Below are positions 47,266-59,200 of a stretch of DNA of 64,000 nucleotides, piece after piece. Position 1 is the first letter of the stretch, and each line of letters begins with the position of its first letter. The stretch comes from Heligmosomoides polygyrus polygyrus. Taxonomy: Eukaryota; Nematoda; Chromadorea; Rhabditida; Heligmosomidae. The notes under the pieces are model-generated. The model was not told the DNA's origin and made no database searches. It was given only the letters and a program-made list of their open reading frames with translations. Where the stretch lies: the NCBI GenBank assembly GCA_947396885.1, contig OX377202.1:75922643-75986642 (forward strand), given 5' to 3'. The position numbers and the translations under genes are program-made.

Positions 47266-50200
47266 GTTGACAAATTGGAAGCTGAGGATTCCGTCACTCG
47301 TGACAACAAGCAGTTGAGACGCAGTTTCACAAAGAGATGCCACGAGCTTTATAAGCAGGTTGGTTCGGCTTTCGCGGAGAGCTTTTACTAAAGCACACTT
47401 ATTATTATTTTTCACCGCAGTACTATACTGAATATTCTGATCGATCGTCGTCGACAGTGAGCGATATTGTTAGTTGTGTCTTTATTCTGAGCCTAGTTAA
47501 GCGGGCACATTACGACGTTCCCAAAGCTGGGAAAGGCGTGTACTTTAATGGTGCGGATTGCCATTTTTTGAGTCAGATTACTGTAAGCAAGTGCAGGCCA
47601 TGAGGTGATTCTGGTTCAGATCGACGAGCACAAGAATCGAATCCGATCAATGAAGAAGGTGGAGAGTACTGAGGTCCAGCGAATGACGGCTCTGGAGCAG
47701 CTCGACGATCTGCAGGTGAGTCGAGGTCAGTGCCGGGTTCGCGCCACGCTCTGAGCAACTTCCGTATAGGAGCGCCTGCTGCGCCTCGCGCCTGAGCGCG
47801 ACCACACGAGCAGCGAGGCCACTTCTGTGTCGCGAGGGGGCGACGACTCCAGCCGCTCCATGGAGAAGGTGGCTCGCGAGAGGGCAACGGCCGCCCTCGA
47901 ACCGTCGGCGCACGGCGAACAGCATGAGACGCCGGTCATGGTGCGGTAAGTCCTGGAGGTCTCTCCACTTGTAGAGGAATTTTTGTGGGAAACCTTGTTC
48001 TTTGGTACCACCTTACTACTAGAGAAGGTTCTTAGGCAACACTGCGCACGGAAGCCGCTCCCAGAATATCTTGGCAAGAGCACTTAAATACGACAGTTGA
48101 ATTTCTTCAAAGAACGGGCAAGCTTTTCGTTGTTGCAACTCGAAAGGCAACAAGAATTCGCAATTGGATACTGGTCAGAGACTGTTAATCACTTTTCACT
48201 AGGGATAGCTCCAATTTTTCTTTTGCAAAAAAAAACATGTTAAATTCTAAAAATTCGTATGGACGTGAATTTGAAGATCCTGGAAAGTCGTGTCCGTACA
48301 CACTTATCAGATGATGGACGTCAAAAACCAGTAAAGGTTTTGGAAAGACCAACAAGTATTTGAAATTGGCAGCATGGACCTTCTAACACTCGTTGCTCTA
48401 TGAAAAGCCGATATTGCTCTAGTCGAAGCATAAAGGGAGTGCCGTTCTCAGTCGTCCCTGTTGTCGAGGCATAAAGGGAGTGAAACAGACGACCGCTGTT
48501 TCACTCCCTTTATGCCTCGACAACAGGGACGACTGAGAACGGCACTAATGGTGGAAATTTGGGCTGATTCTATCCCGATGACTTTTAATGGACCATAGTC
48601 GACTCAAAACCATATTTTCATGTCGAGGATTTCGACTTAGATGTACTTTATCATAGGAGAAGGCCAAATCAATCCGTTCGCTGAGGACCTGTCACAATTA
48701 CATCGTATTTCGCTGAAAAAGTCTCATCATGAATTTACCTGTTAAACTATTTTAAATGATTTCCCAAAGGTCTGTATCCTTTTTCACTGTTGGATTGAGC
48801 ACCGTGTTCCCGATTCTACATTAGAATTGATGGACATAAGTTTTGAACTAACGCATGCAGACCAGCCGAATATCAGATTTCAAAGCTCCGAAGGGGTTAG
48901 AAACCAGGAATGTTGCTTTTCGATCAAAACCCTGCCGTTTGAACAAAAACATGTTGTTCCGAACAGTCATCGATTTGCATAAACGGGCGTCTCGAATGAG
49001 ATTAACCCTCGAATTTGTGATAAGTGGCCTTCTCAAAGATGTCCGATGATTTACTCCCAATTACTGTGACAGAGTGTAGCACACTGTCCACTTTAGCAGT
49101 CATTTTCAGCACACCGCAGCCAGAAGTGCCTGCGCTTAACGAGCGACGTGTAAGTGTCATGTATGACGACGCCTCCGAAGAGGATGATGGTGAAGATGAC
49201 GACGATAACGAGGAAGGTCAAAACGTCGACCCTGAGGAAGCTAAGTCCTACGAAGTGAGTTACATACTAGATTCGTAGAATACGGCGCCTATTTTTTTTT
49301 TGTTCGCAGGCAGTAGAACCGACACCGCCATCACTCCCCAAATCACCGATGTCAGCACCTCAAACACTTCCACAAATACAGCCTAGGACGGCTACACTGA
49401 AGCCCAATCCTCCAGTAGAGGAGGCAGCGATCTCCGAAGAAACTGTGGCAGAGGGAAGCCTGTTCGTCGCGCTTGCCCATCTTCCTGCCGCAGAACAAGG
49501 AGATCTGAGTGTGGCCGAAGGCGAGCTGCTCAAAATTGTGCAGACCAGGTTCGTTCCTCGAAACTGCTGAGTGACACTGACATGACTATGTGAGGAATCG
49601 CTGAGGTTACTACGTAGTAACCGTAAGAACTGTAACCTATGGTGAGAGAAAACATTTTGAGACGATTTTTGAGTAGGTGTCCCGAAACAAACGAATATTT
49701 CCTTAACGTAAGACGTAGATTGCAACATTGTTTTCACGTAAACGATGTAAAGCGATTGTAGTCTTTAGGAAATTAGAAAATTAGATTAATTTTTATTTAT
49801 TGAATATCGCATATATACCGCTTCCTCGTCGAATTGGACACTTCAGCTCAAACGGGACACCCTTCTAAGCCTGTTTTCAGCCTTTTTAAATGAAGCGAAC
49901 TCTTTCAGATGAAAATGACCTTCAGATAGGTTAAACTACAAACTCAATAAGGTGGTTGGAATAAATTTTTGTTCAAGGAAAATTTGGTATGACTTTCTTC
50001 GAAATCTTTCAGTTTACCTGTCCCAATAAGTAATAATTTTATAAAACTTTTATTTTTAGAGAAAATTTAATAAATTAACATTTGTCTTAAAGCACAGTAA
50101 AGCTTATTAAAAGATCAGATCGCACCAGGCATCAAAAGTTCGCCGTAATTTTGATTTGATTGATAGTGTAAATGCCATTACGTGAACCATCAAAGTAGAT

Positions 50201-53200
50201 GTGTGATCGTTACGGTTGTTTTTGTTGTACACAACAGGTGTCGAACTCTATGCAAAGAAAAGCTCGATCGCGAAGTTTCGGACGGGGCATGGCGAAATCT
50301 CTGTTTTGGCAATATAAAATGGTCGCCTTCCTGCTCTTCAACACAAGCTTTAATTCATTGTTTTCCTCAATTTTTTAAAAAAATTTCAAACTATGTGTTC
50401 TCTTATTGGAAAGTAAATTAAAACTTCAAAGGAGGTTATACTGAAAATTTTCTTGAGAAAGTCCAGTTTGATTTGAAGACTCCAATTCGACGTGAAAATG
50501 TGATATAAGTGTATACAATATATAGCCATTTCAGTCAATATGTAGTCATTTCTTTGCTGAATTGTAAAGTGCTTAGAGGCGCTCATTTGCTTGGTTTATT
50601 AGAGTTCCGTTCGGCTTATTCTTCAGCTTTCACTCTCTCTTATACTTGACGAAAAAGTGCTCACTTAATGAATAAGCCTAACTTGTGACCTAGATGGAGG
50701 CGTAAGACGATTGAAGCTAATTGTTAATTGGAGCGAAGATGAAGCATAACCTTTTGTAAAGCGTGTTTCAGAAATGAAATGCCCTCACTCATATATTGGG
50801 TATATATCTTCTGTCTTTCTGTCGTAGCGAAGTTTCTGAACTACAAATAAGTGGCGTATTCAGAAGTCTCTAGCTTTTGGAAAGATTAACTATTTTCGAA
50901 ATACCAGGCAAATTCCGATTCCGAGACAGGATTTCGGTCGGATAAGAATTCCCATATTCATTCTAAATCTGGTCATGTGAGACCAGCCTTAACTCCCAGT
51001 TGGTTCCTCTGTTCATGTACAGTATAGTATAGTATCGTGAAACTGGGCACCGTGGAAGTAATCTTCAGGAGTTCAGGCCAGATGGGTGGTGGACTGCAAG
51101 AAACGCGAAGGGTGAGAGCGGGCTGGTTCCAAAGACCTACTTGCGTCAAGCAACAACTGCTGACGAGGCAAGAAGTGTCGCCACAGAGAACGTAATGGAT
51201 TAAGCGCATTTGAGTCAAATCTGGAATCGAGGAGGGAGACGTTTTTAGGTTTCCCGACCTCCAAGAGCTGATCCTGTCCAACGCACAATTTCCGCAGCGC
51301 AGGCCTCTGTTGACTATCCACAGGTAAGCTGGAAGTTTTGTTTTCTCAGCAGAAAACCATCTCTGTTACGTTGAGAAATGAGGACCCAAAACCTACGTGT
51401 TTTGCGACGTTTTTGGTGGAGAACTATTGCTCTGTCTCCTAGAACACTAGAAAATCACATCTTCCCTAATCGGCGAGCTTGAAGGAACACTCGACCACCG
51501 CTCTCTGTAAGCAGTGCTGCGATAACGCGTACCAATCTATGTGCCTTTCCAGCCGGTCCCATCACGCCCGGCTCGCTGCCTGGGCGATGCTCAGGAAATG
51601 GATCCCCACCTCTCCTTCGCGTGCCACTTGACACCTCGGCTCAGCCATTCGAACATCGGCTTCCACGACCTCTACTGGAACTATGGCGATGACAAGGTGA
51701 GCACTCTATGGCAGTGAAGGCTTGGGATGCTACTAATTAAACAGGGAACATTGCTCGTTCAGTGGTAGAGTTTGAGCTAGTGGTCACGCCAGAACGAATT
51801 GATACTGCACAGCTTTTATTCATCAAACTTGGGTAAATCAACCATTTAAATACCAAATAACGTACGATAAATTACAGGGCATAAAACGGATTGAAAGTCA
51901 CACGGATCGTAGGATTACAAAGCCAAATACAGACTAGCAATACAGGAATATGGGAATATGGCATCTTTTCCCTACGTCTTCAATGAAAATCAATGAGAAT
52001 TTTTCGGTAAAGGTATGGGCCCCCGAAAAGGGGTACGAGCGGGGTCCAGGGGAACAGCAGCAGTCGCCGCCACTTGCAACGGTAACTGTTTTTCCGAAAC
52101 TGTTTAGAAGGCCTGGCTTCAGCTTCTGCGTCTGCGAACTCCTGGAACCACAGAGCCCCGTTCTTTCAGAGTTCTGATCGCGGAACAGCCGCGATCCTAA
52201 TCTCGTACTTTATTTATTCATTTATTTATTAGCAGTTGAGACTTGATCCTGCCTAGCGAGCATGTTGGCTGCAAGATGTTCCACAAAGCGAAATTAATTC
52301 ACTTGTAATGGTTGATGTCGCAAAGGAAATGGCGGTAAGGGATGTAAGCACTTTGCCGGTATCGTAAATCTCTTCAGCGCCACCCTCCAAAACGCCACGC
52401 GCGATCTAGGATGGGAAGACATGGGAATGGAGGTCGATAGCCGGCAACTGCACCGTCTTCGCTTCGCTGACGACGTCGTGGTCATAACACCGATCATCAG
52501 TCAGGCGGAGCAAGTGCTGGCCGACTTCGATCGTTTATGTGGGAACGTTGGACTGCAGCTGAATTTTACGAACACAATGTTCACAAGAAACGGCCGAGTT
52601 TCTGATGCTCCATCCTCGCTGAACGGATTGAGCATCTCCGAGTCGTTTGCCAAGTTAGTTTCGTGACCTATATAGACGTGCTCCAGCTACGTCTATATAG
52701 GTCACGAAACTAACTTGGCAAACGACTAGGTGCCGGCGCTGGGCAGGAGGAAACGAGCAGCTTGGAAAGCTTCCAAAAGCGTCGAAGAATTCGCGAAGAA
52801 GAAGAACTTCTGGCTCCGTGATCACCTAATACCTATGAGAGGACGATGCTGCTAATGACACGATTCGTGCAAGTGAGGGAAAGTCTTTCTCATCGTACAA
52901 AAATCAGAGCCGTTGTTTCATGGGCCCTGTCGTCATTCAGAAAAAATTCTATTCCAAAGCATTTTTTCCTCTATTTTCAAGTCATCTGCTATCATGTCAG
53001 AAACTTGGCCAAGAGCTTTCGCAGACTTTCGCACCTATGGAAGCTGTGTGCTACCCTGCAGCGAATTTTTGCCTCAAAGATTGTCAAATGGAGGCTGCTA
53101 ACAAGGAGAGGTTCCCAACTCAAGGTGGGATGCTATTATTATTGCTGGTATTATTATGCGATGTTATTATTTTGACAGATAAGTAGGGCCGTGTGAGCGG

Positions 53201-56200
53201 AATCCAGAACTACAGTAAGTTTTTGCTGAACCCTTTTTTAAATACCGGAAAAAGTGGACGTATGCGCAACACTCATCAACCTCTAAGACACCCTCGAGAT
53301 GTGTCTCGGTGGCGCAGTCGGTAGGAGTGCCGCCTCATAAAAGGGTACTGGGGGGCTTTTCTGTTCTAGTCCGCGTACTGCCAATATCTCTGCACATATT
53401 AGTTTGTTGCTATTACGGTTTCTCATAACCACAGAAGTCAATTATAGGCGATCAGTGCTTTCAGCAAACCAAGGCTCTCTATCTGCGCCTTCATCTTGCT
53501 AGCTTTCAACAATGCCTATCTGTACCACCACCATGTAATACCATATCACCAATGATACCGTAATTGCGCGCAAATTCGCATAGCTTACGGTTGAATTTTA
53601 TGAACCATATCTGAGCCATATCTTTTTTCATAACTGTACTAAAAATCTGCTGTCCGCCGACTAATTTCCACCTTCGCGTCGGATTTCAAAGGTAGTGTAA
53701 TGAAAACAGGGCCTTGGCGAAGATGGAGAAGATTGTTCCTCATTGGCCTTCCTGAGATGCTGCTCAAGTGACAAACGCTTGCGTTCACTTGTTTCTTAGC
53801 TTTGTTCCATAGTTGTTGACTAAAAGGGAAGAGCAATAAGACGTTTTATTTCCAGAGAAATGATGTGGTGCAGGTACGCATGTTGAAAAACTACCACAGA
53901 TGAAGGCGCAAACAGGCAGCCTTGGTTTGTTGTAAGGATTGATGGTATAAAATTGGCTCCTATAATTATGAGAAAGATAACGAAAACAACAATAGCAACA
54001 AACTAATATGCGCAAAAATATTGGCACTACGCGTACTCGAGCTCAAAAGCCCGTCGGTGTGAACCTATCAGACGACACTCCTACCGACTTCGTCATCAAG
54101 GCACATCTCGTGGGTGCCATAGGAGTTGATGAGTGTTGCCCACACGTTTCCACCTCTTTTTCAGGTCTTGAAAAAAGCGTCCAGCAAAAACTAGCTATAG
54201 TTCTGGATTCCGCTCACACGGCCCTACATTATCTGTCGAAACAGCATCGCAAAAGCCCACCTTAAGTTGGGAACCTTGCCTTGTGAGGGCACAGCCTCAA
54301 AGTCTTATAAGAAGTCTTAAAGGAGCAGTAACGTCCAAGTTCGACGTTCTTGAAACTTGGGCATTTTCTAACTAAGTTTCTGACTAGCCAGGTTTAGTAT
54401 AAATCTTAAAGGAACAATTATCATTTGCTTTGGGGACATTTTTGAGAGCGTGAAATTTTTGACACCTGTAGGCTTGTGCCTGCTTCGTCAAGGCATCTTA
54501 CTTTAGAAGGGCTTCGATTTCCCTTGAAACCTCGTTCTCGCGCCTGCTCCTTCGCTCAGCCATCTACCCAACTTTGACAGGTCACAACTCGCTCAGGATT
54601 TTCATCTTGCAATCTTGACACCCATATTCGTAATCAGCATTCGGAGCACTTTCCAACGGCGCTGGTATCCACCTGAAGTTTAACGTGACACCGAAACCCT
54701 CTCCTAGTTAAAACGGTTGCCCTGATCGGTAGGTCCCGGCGTCCTTTCCCTTCCGTCGATGAGGAAGAGAGCTGGGAAAATGTGTGTATTGTGTAGTTGT
54801 TCTTCGAGCATGGTCAATCCCTATGTGAGCAAAAGCCCACTATGCACCAATTTTTTCTTTCCTTTTAGCGAATCGGTTCAACGCTGAGTGAAATCATTTT
54901 ATTTCTCCACTTTCAAGGTGTTAGAACATGCTCTTTTGCTCAAGAACTCGAACTCAATACTGCTGAGCCCAACGCATACAAGGTCTTCACATGAAAGGAC
55001 TTCGTTCTTTAAACCACAATTTTTACTGCAGTTATTGAGTGATGTAACCCGTTATTAAGCGCAGTCGGAGGAAGCGTCGGTTGTCGCGCGCATCCGGTTC
55101 CATGCCCTTGTTTCGGATTAGACAGACCAACCATGCCTAGTATCACTCCGGGGTGAACTGCTACCAGACTGGCCTGGAAAGGACGAAACACTACCATTTA
55201 GTACACTAACACGCGTGGCTCATCGCAAAGAAGGACTGGTTAACGCCGTCCTTTATATTGCCTTTAGCTAATGAATATGTAGCGAAAGACCAGCCAACAA
55301 CTACAGGGACATAGACTGCTGCCACTTCTTTCTAAATTCTTGCTTTGCCTGTGCCTACGCAGTCGACCTAAACGTTCTCTAAAAGAAACATAGAAGAACT
55401 CTACTGAAAGTCGTCCAATTAAGATGCTTTAGTTGCGGAAACGTCGGGTTCGCGTGTCAAAACTGGTCCGCTTGGTTCGGCTGGAGGGAATGCCAAGGGA
55501 ATCTGGTGTTTGTCTGGTCCGAACGGCCCTCTACGATCGAAGTCGAAAAACTGGAAGGCAAATTGTGAGTACCTAATGCCCCGCCATTTTCCTTCTATGA
55601 TCCAGCCATCTTTTAAGGTGAGTAATGTGCATACCATAAAAGCAGATGTCAACAACAGAACGTGGACATTCAATACAAGGGTAAGCTACAACATTGTTTA
55701 GTATTATGAAGGCTATGAAAAGCTCTTTGCTTGGGATGCCGCTATGAAATGTGCTTTTAGACGGACACCGCGTCTTCTGGCGTCGATTACGGTGATTTCG
55801 TTGTTCGTTCGAATTATAACATGGCCGACGTCGTGCTTCTCATTGAAGCGTCCCATGTAATTCAAACACAGGTGAGTTGAGTGGCCTTATTTGAGAGCAA
55901 AATCAAGAATCTCGGGGAGCAAATACGACTCAGCTCAGGCGAAACGAGGGTGAAGCTGGGAAGTTCTGCTAAAAAGTAGCTACAGAGTAACATCACCCTC
56001 CAGGATCCTTCTGCTCAGCGGAACACCATCTCAGATTATACAAAAGCATAAATCCCCTCCTGAGAGTGGGCTTGCTTTATTCAAGCAGCTAAGCAATATG
56101 TAAAATTTATCCTATTTTTTGTCAAATTGGGGGCTTTTCAAATCGAATGCGGTACTATTCTAAGCATCCTTGACGCGTCCGAATCAAACTGAACTTACTG

Positions 56201-59200
56201 CAAATGAAACCGAACTTCCTTCACAATAAAATAGTGGTTTTCCGGCTAAGTCAGAGTAATTTTTTGTTTAAAGAAAGTTTAGTGTGACTTTCTTTGACAT
56301 TTTTAATCTTATCTGCCCCTATAAGGGAACATAAATTTAAATGTCAAATTTTGGGATTTTTTCTTTTAAGGTAAAAATAATTAACTAAAATGCGCATCAA
56401 AGCACATGAAGGCGCTAATTACTTAGTGCGTTTAGAGGAAAATTCGCGCCATGAACCCAACTAGCTGTTCGCGATTTTCACTTCATTGATAGTAAAAAAT
56501 ATGACTGCATGGAGTAACACAGATACGAGCCTGGCCTGCACATTTAACGGTTAACGATTTAACGAATTTAATGAATTATCGGCATTTTTTATTAAAATTT
56601 CGCCTAACGACTGAATGGAAATTTAAGCCTAACGGAAATTTTGACGGACCACTTTCTCTATGAGTTTATCACTGTTCTTCTAGTCCCCACTTGCAGGCTC
56701 CACCCCTCCCAACTAGGACTGCTCCTGAAAACCTTGAAATCAGCAAGAATTAAGCGGAAGTAATCCGTTCCAACACAACCGTAGACGGCAACAGGATATC
56801 GCTCTTCAATGCCAATGTCTTTGAGTTTGACCTAGGGCTCAAGTGACGACAAGCACAGCGCGCGAAGGCTTTCCATTTCGCGCCCAGCGTCACTTATTTT
56901 TCATTTGGAGCTAATAACTTCTCCGCCGAAACGCCAAGCACGTCAATGAGTCCACCACTAAGATACTGCACTACACCACCACGCATGTCCTTTGGTCATT
57001 TAACGAAAAAGCCGCTTTGGAACGCTCCAAAGCGGCCTTTTTGAATAACTTCTTTAGAAATCAAGTACTTGTGAAAATAAGCATATATTTTTGCTCAGCA
57101 GCTCGAGCTATATCTTTTGACATATAAATCATAGTAGAGTTGAACAATGCATATAGCCCGACACAATCAATCGAGTGGGCGAGACAACCTGTAGAGCGAG
57201 CAACAGATTGTAAAGTGACCGTTTGAGGAGATTTATCAGAAATTCCTAGCTGTCCTAATCAGGAATTGTTCTAAGGAGATTTATCAGAAATTTCTAGCTG
57301 TCCTAATCAGGAATTGTTCTAAGACTGTCCAGCTTGTCTTTGGAGTGCGCCGTAAACAATGCATACAGAAGAAGACCTATCGATCGAGTGGGGCGACCGC
57401 TCGCAAGTCCACGCACGGGCGAGTTCGTAGCGCAATATCTCTATAAAGTTCGATTCTTTCCGACTGCAACTCGAGGACATTGTAGGCAGCGCAAGTCTCT
57501 TGGCGTGATCTAAAGCACAACCGTGTAGCTGATGAATGGACTATGTTACAACGCTGCGAAAATGCGGGTGAGGCTTGTGTAACGCATTTTTCCCTGTGGA
57601 CCACTGCGGGAAGACGCGACGAACAAACGGCTTCAAGATGCATGTGCGAGTAGAAGACTGAAGACACTTAACAATAAGTTGCTCGCAGCTACCCAGCTGC
57701 CTAAACTGCCTTGGCCCCATCTGCTATTTTAGCGCAGCGGACGGAAGCTGCAAAGTTTCTTCGGCCCTTACTCGCCCATTTTTGCGTTTTCGACACTAGC
57801 AATGCCAGCGTTCTGTGCAGCTCGAGGAGCTCTATCGTACGGTTTCAATATCGACCAATTTAAAAAATCGATTTTTTTGACAATTTCCTGTCCGGGATAG
57901 GGGCGAGCTGCGCGGACGACGACGTCATCGAAAATTGGTATTTTCAAAATTGGCCCAATTTCTTTGTTCAAAATCATCTAGAGGGTTATTGGAGCGCTGA
58001 TTACGAATACGACGTCCGTTTTTGAAAATTCCGCCGACTTCGGTAGGTTTTGGATTTTCTTCTGAATAACTGAGAATGGTCGGGTCAGGATCACAGATTT
58101 TGCTTAAACTTTGTTTGGATGCGAGTTCTTATTCGGGGTACCGAACACGATTCCGAAGTCCGTTTGGACGATTACAGTAGGAGACCACCCACACCGATAA
58201 CTGAACGGTGATTCTGACCCGACCACCCTCCTTACAGCTCTCGTCCGCTGCTCTAAAATAGCAGATGGGGCTAAGGCAGTTTAGGCAGCTGGGTAGCTGC
58301 AAGCAACTTATCGTAAAGTGTCTTCAGTCTTCTGCTCGCACATGCATTTTGAGGCCGTTTGCATTATATTATATTATATTATATTATATTATATTATATT
58401 ATATTATATTATATTATATTATATTATATTATATTATATTATATTATATTATATTATATTATATTATATTATATTATATTATATTATACTATATTATATT
58501 ATATTATATTATATTATATTATATTATATTATATTATATTATATTATATTATATTATATTATATTATATTATATTATATTATACTATATTATATTATATT
58601 ATATTATATTATATTATATTATATTATATTATTTTATATTATATCACAGGAGAATTATAGCATGAATTCTCTACATTGTCTAAGCGTTAATCATATTCAT
58701 GTGGTCCATAAATGGCTAGCTTTGCTTTACTTCTACCTATTCTTCCGGTGATTTTTTATTCTTATCAAAGTTTCCGGCTTCAATTAGACATTTTCTACTT
58801 AACCTGGCAAGCATTTTTGGATTTAATTCTATTAGGTTGTCACATAAGTTCTGTCCGATTTTCGACGGCAACTTTGCGGTGTAGTATTTCAGCAGAAAAT
58901 AAAGTTTATTAATCAAAGTAAGAACCGCTACAATCAATGCACGTCTGCCAACGATATACAAGAGCGGTAATTCCATTTCGGAAGAAATCTGAATTTCTAG
59001 AAGCAATGAAGCACTCGAAGGCAATTTCGATATCTGCTGCATTAGTAAAGTTTTTATCCTTGAGGAAACCATCGAGATGCTTGAAAAGATGAAAGTCCGT
59101 TGGAGCTAGGTCTGATGAATAAGCGGGAAGCGGGAGAACTTCATATCTCAACTGGTTTAATTTTTGGGTGGTCAGATGCGAGACATGTGGACGGGCGTTG

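Noticed and set aside
53297..53375. Functional tRNA gene
   Set aside because: Only box A is good. The segment recurs diverged in the inverted arm, so it is the head of a repeat.
58265..58751. Three long Ile/Tyr/Leu-rich proteins
   Set aside because: They are translations of the ATTAT microsatellite; a five-base repeat without stops gives long open frames automatically.
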